This document shows positions 10,840-23,064 of a DNA stretch of 64,000 nt, in pieces. The translations under genes were made by a program, and so were the position numbers. The notes beneath the pieces are model-generated. The model was not told where the DNA came from, searched no databases, and worked only from the letters and a program-made list of their open reading frames with translations. Position 1 is the stretch's first letter; the number at the start of each line of letters is the position of its first letter. Origin of the DNA: Diphasiastrum complanatum (lineage: Eukaryota > Streptophyta > Lycopodiopsida > Lycopodiales > Lycopodiaceae); the NCBI GenBank assembly GCA_029204225.1, contig CM055106.1:39643827-39707826 (forward strand). The letters run 5' to 3'.

Positions 10840-12243
10840 AGAGTATTTTCAAGGCAGGTTCGGGCGAGTTCAGAATTCTATGGATTTATTTTGCAGTCTG
10901 GTTGATGGTAAAGCTTGCCGGACTACTTGGCTATAATAAAAATAATCAGCCGTGAGGCTTTGCAGATTCTTAGTATGAAACTGGACTGGAAATTGTCTCC
11001 ATGGTTTATTTCTTGTTCTTGTATAGGTGTCAATATATGGTCGTAGTATTCTCGTGTGTTACATATTCTCATATATTCAGGTCCACAGCAAATAACCTGC
11101 AGTGGCGTAACTTGAAGTTCAGGAAAAACATTCGTCAAACATAACATACCAAGAAAGTGTCAGTAGTTTTATTTGGCCGTTTCATACGATTCCGCTGATC
11201 AAGCTCATGAGGAAAATTTTGCCAGTTATGTTATCTATGCATCCTGGACGTGAATCTATAAACTAGTACTCAAATATAACTGGCGGTAGTTCAGTTCTTG
11301 AGAAAGTAAATGTAATTTCGGCGAAAACCTCAACTACACGGATATTTCTGGTTGTAAGTTGAAGTCGAGGACTATGTTCCAGTTGAATAGTCACAGAAAA
11401 TTGTTTCAATGTATAAAAAAAGGTTCAATTATTAGTATCTACTCCATTATTCAGATCAGAAAATTGTCGCAATGTTCTACTCAACATTTCGAGAATAAAA
11501 AGCCTTCCGATGCAGCTTGATGTTAGGGGCAACGGTAGCACTTGTATTTGCAAATGCAATAACGTCACATTCTGTGAGGATATTCAGTTCTATCAAATCT
11601 CTGTAGAGGCTATGTTTTGAATGGTTTTCTGCTTCATAGTCAGATATTGCTGGTTGAGCCTTGCTCTTTGTAAGTGGAGTTCAATGTTCAGAGTTGTCAA
11701 GAACATTATTATTCTGACTCTGCGTAGTCCGTGCAAAATTTTGGCTTCAGAATTTGTTTGCTTTGACTGCACTAGGAGGTAGATGTTACTTAGCATAGCC
11801 ACATGGATTATTTTTAGGTTAAACTTCTAAGAAGCCATCTAGATCTAAATGTGCACCTAAAACTCTCCAAGAACTCACCGGAGTTGTAACACGTGCCTAT
11901 GGCCATGTACCAAGGCTCTACATAGGATGTCAAAGGCACAATTGGATTCCTCATCAAGAAACTTGGCAAAAATTTCAGCAAAGTGTTCAATCAAAATACA
12001 AACTAAATTATAAGTTTCATGTTCGAAAGGTGAATTTGAAAAGTCAAATTTTATACAAAGACAAAATTATAATATAGAACAGTATTAATGTATTATTGTT
12101 TAGATCTTTCTTATGTTTCAATAAGTCAAAGTTAGCTGGAATATAGCCCTCATATGAGATTTGGAAATAAAATAAAAGAATGAGAAGGGTACTTATGCAA
12201 GTAAAATTCGAAGCCCTGTGTCAGTGTTGGTGGGCCCTGGCAT
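10840..12243. other. 3' UTR and intergenic sequence, no gene recognised
   Basis: The probable 3' UTR of the 10381 gene runs to about 10960. Beyond it I see only short frames on either strand with no domain similarity and AT-rich intergenic sequence. Confidence 0.5.
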
Positions 12244-12282
12244 GTGCGTCAATCTGGTATAGGCCAGTTTGGCGGTCAGAAT

Positions 12283-13929
12283 TCACATGCTGGGATTATC
12301 CTGATTCCTCAGCAATTCCACGCCCTCACACCTTATAGCATAAGTGCTTCCATTAGCATAAGCATAAATCTGATACAGCAGAAACTGAGATTCCACACAC
12401 ATCAGTCCACACACATCAGAGTGGACAAGCTCAAGAACTTCCTTGGCTCTTCTTCCTTCGTTTGTGAATGGATTCCGATGTTGCTTGCCTTTCTGACAAG
12501 CTTCGCAGAACTCAGCCTCGGGCCTTGATATTTTGAGACCTGTGACAATGTCCTTTGTGCTCATGTCGTAGAGGCTCCGCATGTTCAGATGATACATTCT
12601 CCTATGCTAGAGCTGATCTTCATTTTCTGAAGCATTTAATATGCTATCAGAGTTGCTGATTATTTTGGCCTGGTAGAGGTTTCCTTCTCTGACTCCAACC
12701 GTCAGCAACTTGTTTGTCGTCTTCTCAATCATACGGCAAGTGTTGCCGTCGAACAAAACTCGAATGTCTAGATCTGCCATCTTGGAGACAGATAGCAGAT
12801 CTTTTCTAAGTGAGGGCACATAGAGTGCTCCTGGCAGCTCTGCTTGGCCTGAAAGTGTTCGTAGCTGTAGAGAGCCGATGACCTTGACATTGTGTCTGCT
12901 TCCATCACCTAGAATCATCGCTTTGTCGTTTTCGAGTTCACGAAAGTTGTTCAAGATCTTCTTGTTGCAGGTTATGTGAGATGTTGCTCTTGAATCGATG
13001 ACCACATCGTAGTCATGTTCAGTGTAGTTTGTCGAAGCTTCGTCAAGTATCGTGAAAGCTTCGTCACCTCTTTCTGCATCTTTAGATGATTCTACAACGT
13101 TTGCCTTTTCAACTTTGTTTTTTCTTTTTGGGTTGAGTCTGCAGTCGTATGCAGAATGCCCTTTCTTCTTGCAGTGCATGCAAGGTATTGCTGGATTGAA
13201 CCAGCATTTGTTGGCTGTATGGCCTGGTTTGTGACACTGGTCGCAGGAAGAAGATTGTTGATTTGAGGACTTCGTCTTCTCAAAACTTGGCTTGTTTTTG
13301 TTCTTCTTCTTTCCTTTCGTGAAGAGAGCCTTCTCTTGATCACTTCTTCCCTCTCTTTCGTCTCTCATCAGTCTCTCATCAGCGACAAGACTGACTGCTT
13401 TGTCGAATGTCATATCCGGTAGACTCAGTATGAGCATTCTCAGAGGCTGATAGGACGTCAGTAGAGATTTCATGACGTACATCAGCTGTTGTGGTGCTGG
13501 GACCTGGTGCTCCTGTCCTGATGCAACGAGTTGAGTGAAGATCATTCTGATCTTCTCAACGTGCTGATCCAACTGGTTGCCATCCCACCGTATTGATTGC
13601 AACTGATTGTGAAGGTGAATGACTGAAGCTGCAGTCCTCACTTCATACTTCTGCTTTAATCTTTCCCATGTTGCATGGTTGCTTTTGCAGTCTTCAATTT
13701 GCATGAGTAGATCTTCATTTATGGACGAAACGATGATCGCCATTGCGCGCTCATCCTTTCTGATCCATTCAGCTCTCCTCGGGTCTCCCTCTGGAGGCTG
13801 CACCTCTGAGAGCTCGGTCACCGACCAGATGCCTTCGCCCTTCAGGAGTGTTTTGATTTTGAATTTCCAGATTTTGTAATTTGCGCCATCGAGACTGATT
13901 ACTACTCTGGTCTGGATTGTCGTAGCCAT
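12283..13929 (-). pseudogene. Copia gag-protease-integrase N-terminus (5' half of a split element)
   Basis: The minus strand encodes gag of 440 residues starting at 13929. It has two zinc knuckles (CDQCHKPGHTANKC and CMHCKKKGHSAYDC, about 13145-13245), then a protease motif DSRATSH where the family has DSGATSH, and the LLSVSKMADL region. After a stop near 12605, at a position usually Trp, the frame continues as the GAG-pre-integrase domain (YHLNMRSLYDMSTK...CEACQKGKQ) and stops matching at HSDVCG near 12400. The rest of the polyprotein is missing here and resumes in the opposite direction at about 16203. The protease active site is altered (Gly to Arg). Confidence 0.9.
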
Positions 13930-13980
13930 ATTATGTTGTCTTGAAGAATCACTGCTAGGATATCAGTAGTGACAACCTGC

Positions 13981-13994
13981 GCACTCTGATACCA
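13981..13994 (-). other. Primer binding site (initiator tRNA-Met type)
   Basis: The minus strand reads TGGTATCAGAGTGC, matching the plant copia primer site complementary to the 3' end of initiator tRNA-Met (family form TGGTATCAGAGC). It directly abuts the inferred LTR end and lies just upstream of gag, fixing the element's orientation. Confidence 0.85.
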
Positions 13995-14509
13995 TGTCGA
14001 GGAAGCACGTGTGAGGGACTGATTCGTATCGTCCTCTTTGTCTTCTTTATCGCGAACAATTTTCTGTCTTCAAATTTTCTTTTGTGCGGAAGCCCTTACA
14101 GGATCCCTGACACTCAACTACGCATCACGGAACACATTCTATTCTAGCAATCATGATACACAGCACAAGACGAGATGTACAAAAATAGAGTGACTGTATT
14201 ATCAGTTTTAATTTAGAGTGAATTCGTCAGTGTCTCGCTCATTGGCAGAATGACATTCTACTCTTTCGTTGTGTTCTGCTCGTTGACAAACTTTCATGCA
14301 CACGTCTCTCTATGTCTCTTACAGATATATGTATTCGCATATCATTGTTATGATCCAGAGAGGATCGTTTATACCTCCACTATGTGGAGTTTACAAGATA
14401 GCTAAACGTCGAATCACATGACTACTTAGCGCTAATCAACTAGTTAGTTAGTCTCCATCGTTGCTACTCGTTTCAGCTGGGCGTGAAGCCCGTTGAGCTG
14501 CCAGCTGGC
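13995..14509 (-). repeat. 5' LTR of the split copia element (boundary approximate)
   Basis: The 3' edge is set by the primer site. On minus the LTR ends CCTCGACA immediately before TGGTATC. The 5' edge is inferred at about 14509 from a TGCCAGCTGGCAGC start. A TATA-like GGTATAAAC lies near 14370 on minus, and a GGGC-TTCAC-GCCC hairpin near the start. The matching 3' LTR was not found, so the outer boundary is uncertain. Confidence 0.6.
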
Positions 14510-14919
14510 AGCGCGAAAGATTTTTCTTCGTCTGATTCGTAATCTCCCATTTGCTTTCGTTCTTTTCGTTTCATTTCATAGTCTTTGTTTCGCCTCCCTT
14601 TTGCAGTTTGCGGTCCTGGAGGTGTGTTTGCAATTCGCGGTTGATTCACGAATCATTCGTGCTTCAAGTCAAAGACACGTTGACTGTCGCGAATTGTTCT
14701 CGTTCGACCTTCGTGTCTTGTTCATGCTACGACAAAGTTTCAGGAGTTCACCATTTATGACAGGTGGAACACATCAAATCCCAGCACCCTATCACTTCCA
14801 TAGATCTCAAAAATCCTAAAAATCGAAAAATCAGAAAAAATAGTGAAAAACACACCAATTTTTTTTATTTTTATTTTCTTCTAGAGTTCAGAGCAGATTC
14901 CGATGTATCATTAGACAGC

Positions 14920-15610
14920 TCGGTGAGTAAAGTTCTGATTACTCGCCTGATTACTCGCCCAATTGATTTCATTCATTTTCTTGGCTCCTAATTACTCGCC
15001 ACCTTGCTAGAGCATTCAGAAGCAGCATATCTACAATCTTGGATTCTGGCAAGTAATTTCCAATGTTTTGCCCATTACTCGCTCTGTCTATCACTCACCA
15101 TCTTAATTTCTTTCATTTTTCAGCCACCAAATTACTCGCGGCTTCTACAGTGCATCAGAGGCATCAGATCTATGATATGGGAGCTCGGCGAGTAATTAGC
15201 AATTACTCGCGCATTACATGCCAGTTCAAATTTTTATTTTTCTGCCATTTTCTATTTTTTGCCAATTTGAATTTTCTCAGCTTTCCACCCATTTAATTAC
15301 TCGTCATCCGTATAGTGCATTGTATAGTACCTGTTTTAATATTTGGCAAATCGGCGAATATTTAGTTGACTTTTCGTGTCATTTTTTGTCGACTTCAATT
15401 TCTCGTTGTACTGCTAGTATCATTGCTCTCAACATCCGTACAGTACTTAGTATAGTACTTGATCTACGATATAGCAGGCCGATGAGTAAACATCTCACTT
15501 TTGGTCTATTTTTTGCCAACTGCTCCTCTTTCTTTGTCTTTTTCATCTTCATTTGCAGTCTATAAGCAGCTCGACGAATAAATAGCATTACTCGCCTATT
15601 ACTTCTCCTG
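14920..15610. repeat. Degenerate repeats with ATTACTCGC motif
   Basis: ATTACTCGC or a near variant recurs at least eight times (near 14937, 14949, 14991, 15072, 15130, 15200, 15295, 15588), often with its complement GCGAGTAAT nearby. At about 15188-15210 the two form a hairpin with 10-bp arms GCGAGTAATT and AATTACTCGC and loop AGC. 'catccgta-agt' blocks also recur. No coding sequence is seen. This lies inside the segment inverted with the copia 5' half. Confidence 0.6.
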
Positions 15611-15784
15611 TCTATTGCTTGCCTATTGCTCGCCCACTTTAAAAAAAAAAAAACTGAAAAAAATCGTCGCATCGACTAGTGACTTGACACACCAATCACC
15701 CGCTCAATCACATACAAGTCATACAGCCAACATAGTCCCCCAGACCCTTATGTTGGGGCATCACCGGGGACGTCCCAGACCCCA

Positions 15785-15804
15785 CCCACTGAGGCCTCAG
15801 TGGG
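15785..15804. repeat. 20-bp perfect palindrome
   Basis: The arm CCCACTGAGG is followed immediately by its reverse complement. A second palindrome, GGGACGTCCC, lies just upstream near 15766. The purpose is unknown. Both sit in a GC-rich island of otherwise AT-rich sequence. Confidence 0.6.
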
Positions 15805-16179
15805 GAGACATTGCCAAGCTGTATATGTTGTATATAACGACAACTAGTTGCTTAATATGTATGTAAAAAAATTAAAAAAAATAACAAATTATTGTTTAGC
15901 TCAACCTTGGACTCATAAGGTTATGTAATCTATACAACCTTCCACTCCTAAGGTTATGTAGTTTACTAGAGGTGTCCACCTATATGATGGGAAGGTATGT
16001 ATAAACTATAATCTCATCACGCTCTCTAAAAAGGTAGGGCCTAATTTCACAAAGAAGAATGGCTCCTCTCTTACCCTTCTACCTGTTCCAGGCGATGGGG
16101 GCATTTAATTGTAGCATTATCCTTGATTTCTTTTCTTGTAATGCTTAAAATTATTGATAAAATCTCAGTTTCTGCTGTA

Positions 16180-17960
16180 ATGCTTAAAATTCGCTTTCAG
16201 GTTCGAGATATTTTCTAACGTTCATAGATGATTACAGCCGAATGACCACGATCTACTACTTGAAGAAAAAATCCGAAGTCTTTGATTCTTTCAAGAAGTT
16301 CGTGGCATTCGCAGAGCGACACACCTCAAAAAGGATACAGATCCTTAGATCTGACAATGGAGGTGAATACAAAAGCACAGAATTCTCAAAATTCTGCGAA
16401 GAATAGGGGATTGAACACCAGTTCACTCCTGCATACACACCAGAATACAACGGTGTGGCAGAAAGAAAAAATAGAACACTAGTCGAAGGAGCCAGATGCA
16501 TGATAGCACAGGCTCAATTCTGGGCCGAAGCAATAGCTGCAGCTGTACACTTGTAGAACAGATCAACAACGACATAGCTGGAGAACAAAACACCATACGA
16601 AATGTGGACAGACAGAAAGTCTGATCTATCATACGCACGAGTGTTTGAAAGTGCAGCATACAAGCACATTCCAAAGGAAAAGAGAAGCAAGCTCGACAAT
16701 AAATCTGAACAAACAATCATGGTCGATTACTCGAACGGAACACGTGTACAGACTCTACGATCCAACCACGAAGAAGTTTGTTTCAAGCATAGATGTAAAG
16801 TACGACGAGTCCACATTCCCTAGATTGAAAGATGAAAGAGACCATGAGATCTTCACACTACTGCCTATTCAAGAGGGAGATCGAGGACAATCATCAAATC
16901 ATAATGCAGGTTCCCAGACTCTAGAGTAGCAGGAAACAGAGGATCGACCCCACAAACAAAAAATGTTCGAACAGCGACGAAACGAACCTCGAAGGTCAAC
17001 AAGACAAAGAAGACCTCCAGACCGCTATTTTGACAATCTTCAATGGAGCAAAGACATGCAGTTCGAGTACTGCAACTTCACAGAAGAGCCAGCAACATAC
17101 CAAGAAGCTATTCAGAGTCCAGAGAGAGAATTCTAGAAACATGCAATGTCATAGAGATCGAGTCGATGAGGCAAAACGAGGCATGGACATTAGAGCCACT
17201 GCCAGAAAATAGAAAAGTAGTCGACTGCAAATGGGTGTACAAGAAGAAGCTGAAATCATATGGAACCATTGGCCGCTACAAAGCAAGGGTTGTCGCGAAG
17301 GGCTACACGCAGAGGTATGGTGTCGACTATTTTGACACATATTTGCCCATGGTTAAGATGACAAGCATAAGGCTGCTCCTTGCATACGCGACATAGTACA
17401 ATCTAGAAATTTACCAAATTGACGTGAAAACAGCCTTCCTCCATAGAGATCTAGAAGAGGAAATTTTCATGAAGCAACCTGAAGGCTATGAAGACCCCGA
17501 CAACAAACAATATGTTTGTCGATTGTAGAGATGCATCTACGATCTAAAACAGGCATCACGAGCCTGGTACAAAAAGCTTGATGGTCTTTTGAAGTCTCTA
17601 GACTTCAATCCTACTCAACCAGACTGTAATGTCTACATCAAAAGAGTAGGAAATGATTTTGTGATACTGACCATTTTCATGGATGATTCGCTGATGATAG
17701 GAAATTCTTTGATGTTGATCAAAGACACGAAGAGTCAGATTTCTGAAAACTACGAAATCACAGATCTTGGAGAAGCAACAAAATGCCTAGGGTTGGAGAT
17801 CAGAAGAGATCGAACAAATGGCGAAATGCACTTGAGTCAGTCAGAATATGCCAGAAAAGTGCTGAAGCAATACCACATGATGGACTGTGAAGAGAAAGCC
17901 ACACTAATGATAGCTGGAGCCAAGCTTGTCCAAAAACAGAAGATGATCGGTCGCCTTTGA
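16180..17960 (+). pseudogene. Copia integrase-RT (3' half of the split element)
   Basis: The plus strand starts with the integrase core near 16206 (FIDDYSRMTTIYYL), then LRSDNGGEYKS, YNGVAERKNRTL, the integrase C-terminal region (RLYDPTTKKFVSS) and RT from about 17200 ([12 protein letters not shown]...[12 protein letters not shown]). It continues to LGLEIRRDRTNG and LSQSEYARKVLKQYH, ending at about 17950 before RNase H. The RT catalytic box reads FMDDSLMIG near 17675. In-frame TAG stops at 16404, 16554, 16575, 16927, 17394 and 17526 mostly fall where relatives carry Gln. It starts almost exactly where the minus-strand half at 12283-13929 stops. RNase H and the 3' LTR are absent. Confidence 0.9.
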
Positions 17961-18093
17961 ACTTCATTGTTGTAGAGAAATTGGACAAACCCACAATTAT
18001 GGTAGAGGTATTAGTAGTAACCTGGAGCAACCTCAAGACGAAGCTACCTCCCAGGAAACCCAAGCCTACACCTAAAGCACCACAGAGAGTGGA

Positions 18094-18898
<805 letters not shown>

Positions 18899-21111
18899 TC
18901 CCCCACCAAAACTGGTGGCGGTCACATGACAACTCATGAGATTGATGATTTTGGGCTCTAGTTGGCCTCTCGATGGGACCTTGATGTTGCACTTTTTTCA
19001 TAAATTCCAAGTGCACCGTATTGAAATTTGTCTTGTGCTAAAAAAAACACTTATGCGCGTCAAATATCCAATTTGACGTTGTCCACGCAATGAATTTGGA
19101 TCCCAAAATCCACCCAACATTGCGACACGATAGTACAACCTAGCTATATGCAACTGATCCTGGACTTTGTCGGATGCCATTGGGATATTTGGATCGAAGC
19201 TTAGCGTTGGCAAACAATCGTCCTATCTTGCTGATATTGACGCCAACTTAGTCAAGTCTTTTGCAAAAATAGCCGATTGCCTAACTATTGGATCTGGTGA
19301 AAACATGTACTTTTGTGAATAAGCCTTAGGGCCGAATTGAAGTCCACCACTATCATCCAACTGTATGGTTGATAAATGATTGGCCAATTTGGGGTATGTA
19401 TGGTGATTTTATCCATTGGTACACCCAAATCTTTCCACTTATTTTTTCGTGGCATTGGAACATAATAAGAATCTACCCGGAACTAAAGACGGCTTGCTAC
19501 GTAACTCCTAATAGAGTCTGGTGTCTCTTAAAATATTGTTCTTTGCCATGGGGGTAGCTTATCCAATTCCTCGCCGTCTTCAATTTTTGAAGTCTTGAAC
19601 TTAATGACCCAGCCACACCTTGAGGATTACGGATGTTGATGTAGATGGTGACTGGTTTTGAAACAACGGTACGGCCTTAGATGTAGATGGACCTACTCCA
19701 ATAGCTTGCGAAATAGCTGTGGTCATTTCTTCTTCTGTCATTTGATCTATGACCATGTTCTCTTGGCCCTGATCGTGTTGTGCTGGCAAAAAGGGTGGCA
19801 TGACTAGCACGGTGATTTGGCGGGTAGTCTCTAATATCTGAACGGCTGCTTTCTCATAATTTTTATTATTAATTTAGCCTTTGCCAAATCAGAGGATGCG
19901 ATGTCTTTGAATCGATCAAACTATCCTGAAGTCAGACAATAATTGACGATAGGTCTCATTCTTTCGAAATAGATAACTGATCTCCTCTTTAGAGACGGGA
20001 CGATCTGGATCTTGCATGTAGAGAAGGTTGTCCCGCTCCACGGTTGTGGCATCCAATTCACTCAAAATTCTTTCTTTGTCAAGTTGTGCCATGTCTAGTT
20101 GGCCTTGAAATAGGTGAACTTGCTGCTTGGCGTCTTGGACGTCTTTATCAACCTGGTCTTGGGCATTAGTTAGCGCATTCTAGAGAGTGGAAACATATGT
20201 CTCCAAGGCATCTGTGTGTTGCTTTGTCTTTTTTAGCTCTGCTTATAACTTGTCTTTGTGCTATTTGGCTATCTTCAACTCTCAGTTCAACTGGATGAGT
20301 TTCTGGCTGATAAGAGTGTTTTCTGAACCTAGATCTACAATGTGTTTCTCTATTGACATTTTCTAATCAAGCGTAGTCTGGATCATCCATAAGGACATCA
20401 CCAGAATCTAATGGTACTATCCTGGTAGCAACAGCAGTAGGAGGAGGAGATCTAGATACCATAGTTTGTCATGATTGGCCTTGAAGATTTTCCATGGATC
20501 TTCCTCTTCAAAGATATCTTCACTTTCAAAACCATCTGGAACTTGTGCATCGAATTGCTTTGGGGATACAACTGCAGAAGCGACTCTGAGAGTGTCTAGT
20601 GTCTGAATTGCTTGATCGGCTTGCTGGCCTTGCTGGAATACAAGTGCTGAATCAAAAGTTTCAAAGGTTTCCTAGAATTGATTGAATCATTTTCTGGGGG
20701 ATTTTGGTTCAATGGCATCATAAAACATTCATCTATCTATAAAGGGTCAGAATCATTGATCATATTTATAAACTGTTGGGTTGACGGTGACATAGCTGAA
20801 GTTTGTGGAGGTGAGATGGCTTGGGTAACTATGATTGAAATGGGAGATCCAATTGTCACAGATGACCCTTGTGAGAAATCAGTGGTGAGGGTAGTTGTAG
20901 AGGCTGAGGGTATGACTAGTAAAGAGTGAGTCGCAATAGGGGGTATGGACACAGTTGACAATGGTGATGGGCATGGTTGACGGTGGTGGCTGAATACAAT
21001 GTCGAGCCTTGGGAGGCGGGGGGGTGCAATAATCTCACTTCGTACTCTACAATGACTCTGGGATGAGGATGCTTGGCGGAAAGATTCTGGTGGTGCTACA
21101 TCATAGGTGGC
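18899..21111 (-). pseudogene. Coiled-coil ORF of non-autonomous element, minus copy
   Basis: The minus strand matches, in the same order, the plus-strand ORFs at 24800-26700. Near 20950-20740 it has QAISPPQTSAMSPSTQQF (plus copy QAASPPNTEAISPNTQYF). Near 20390-20000 is a coiled-coil block with ENTLISQK and NALTNAQDQVDKDVQDAKQQ (plus copy ENTLIRQK, DQVDKVVQDAKQQ). Near 19210-19090 is LSFDPNIPMASDKVQDQL (plus copy LAFDPNKPMALENIKDQL). Frames are broken repeatedly. The gag end is cut off at 21111, where the plus-strand LTR begins. The function of the encoded protein is unknown. Confidence 0.75.
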
Positions 21112-21845
21112 TATTGGAGGGTTTGTGGATCCCAAGGCAACCCTAAACCTAGTTAATAAGTGAGAGGGATTTGGCACCTTGCGTGTGTAAGTTCAACCCG
21201 ATGATCACATAGTTATTTGATTAGAAAGTCAATAAAAGGACTTTAGGCCTTTTTTGTGGGACTTTTAATGTCGTAGGGCCTAAATGTCAAGTTAGTGAAT
21301 AAAGTTGGATATCCCTCCAATTTGGATGATTCCCACTCTTTTTTAAATTTGAATAATTAGGGAGCCAGAAATGGACCAACAAGATTCAGAGGCCAGGGCC
21401 CTCCTCTCTATTATAAAAAGATACCAACTCAAGTTCCTACACATGTTCATTTTCTCATTTCAATAAACTAGATTGGTTCTCTTCTGAAATGGATTGATGA
21501 ATGTCCTTGATCTCTATCACTTTTCCTCCATCTCTCATGCTTTATTTGGATTTTGCTAATTGTTGGATTTGATTGTCATTGGGATTGCATGTTGTTATAC
21601 TTTTTATGAGAGAGAAAGGGAGAGAGAGAAAGAGTAAGCTATCTTTGTTGTGGATGCATACTGTTAATGGATCGTAGGATTAATGGATGTTAGAGTTAGA
21701 TGTGAATCCTCCATTCATGTTGAAATCTGAACTATATTATCGCTCTCATGGGAACGAATCTATGCGTGACAACTAACTCCGTCTCTTTGATGCTAGATTG
21801 ACTAGATCTTGGATTCAGGTTAGGCAAGGAAAGAAACCCACTACA
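21112..21845 (+). repeat. 5' LTR of gypsy-like non-autonomous element (plus copy)
   Basis: It begins TATTGGAGGGTTTG, probably a mutated TGTTGGAGGG, and ends at CTACA just before the primer site. It carries TATTATAAAAAG (near 21411, TATA-like) and AATAAA (near 21464). It is homologous, in inverted orientation, to 18094-18898. No second plus-strand LTR was found after the coding part, so this copy has lost its 3' LTR. Confidence 0.75.
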
Positions 21846-21849
21846 ATTC

Positions 21850-21867
21850 TAGCGTCGTTGTCGAGGA
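21850..21867 (+). other. Degraded tRNA-Asp type primer binding site
   Basis: TAGCGTCGTTGTCGAGGA matches the Athila/Tat-type gypsy primer site TGGCGCCGTTGCCGGGGA except for transitions, all G-to-A or C-to-T. Placement a few bases after the LTR end supports both the boundary and the gypsy assignment. Confidence 0.65.
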
Positions 21868-23064
21868 GCTATGCCAATTTTTCAGTTTGCAGCATGTTTT
21901 GTGGATGGTTAGCTTGCATTAGGCATCTTGTCATTGCATGAATAGTGTTAGATCTGCATTTAGGGCTAGTTTGGAGTGATTTTGCATGATTTGAGTGGAT
22001 TTGCTCGTTTGAAATCTTATCTGATTGTAGAACAGGGAAAGCTATTCAGATCACCAATCTTAAGATCCATTTAGATCTGAGATATCAGAAAAAACAACAA
22101 AAATCGGTCAAATCTGCCAGATTTTGGTCAAAAAGAGACAAAAATCGTCATCAAAGCTGATAACTTTTTGCTCTCTTTTAAGAAACCTTTGTCGAGTTGC
22201 AAACACCTTCGATTTTGATCACAAAACCTTCAGTTTGAAGGGCAAAGATTAATTCCTAGCAGATTTCCAAAAACATTAGAAAAACCGTCAAAAAACACCA
22301 AAAAATCACCAAAACTCTAAAAATACAAAAAAAGAATCTTCGTCCGATTCACTGTGCATAGGTGTGATTCAGCTCTATCTACTACCAGGTCGGCGATGAA
22401 TAATACCAAAAATAGAAGGGTTTCCAAAGGATCAGTTGTCATATTTTTGCCAAAAAAATCATTTTTTTGCAAAAATACCAGTATTACTCGTGATCCTTTG
22501 CCAAAACCTTCGCCGAGATTCCAGAAAAATTCTATTTATGATAAAATACTATTTTGAGTTCGACGAAGATTCTTCTTGTCCAGATCATAGAAAATCTTGA
22601 TTTTTATCCTCGCCAAACTATAAAAACTGTATTTTCTTGTGTCAGAAACCTTCGCCGAGTTTATCGTAGTTTTACTTGTGTCAGATCTTGCATCTGAGAG
22701 TTCGGCGAAGATTATTTTCCTAGAAATTGTCAGAAAAGTTGATCAGAAATTTTTTTTTCCAAAATAGCACTGTTGAACCTTCACCGAGCCAACCTTTGCC
22801 TAGGGAACCTTCGCCAATACTATTTTTAGGTTTTCAGATCAAGTCTCTGTCAAAATTTGGGTCAAATCTGATACAATTTGATTTGGATTCTTGAGAAATT
22901 TATCATTTTTGAGAAGTATCGATTGATTGAATTTCGAAATCTTTTTCACGATATAGAATCAGATTTTGAAAAGTAGAATAGATCTAGCATATCTGATCTG
23001 AGATAGTTTTTGATTGAAAAATCTTGATCCAATCTCATTGTCTGCTTGATTTGAAACTATTAAG
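21868..23064 (+). other. Long untranslated leader with CTTCGCCGAG repeats
   Basis: This is a 1.2-kb AT-rich leader between primer site and gag. A motif CCTTCGCCGAG, or its complement TCGGCGAAG, recurs near 22190, 22505, 22560, 22650, 22700, 22780 and 22810 with variants. No coding frame is supported. The spaced inverted motifs could form RNA structure, which is inference. Confidence 0.5.

Noticed and set aside
16170-16203. 33-bp GT...AG intron in the copia integrase
   Set aside because: The ends fit GT-AG, but 33 bp is far too short for a plant intron, and the site is an inversion breakpoint with repeats.
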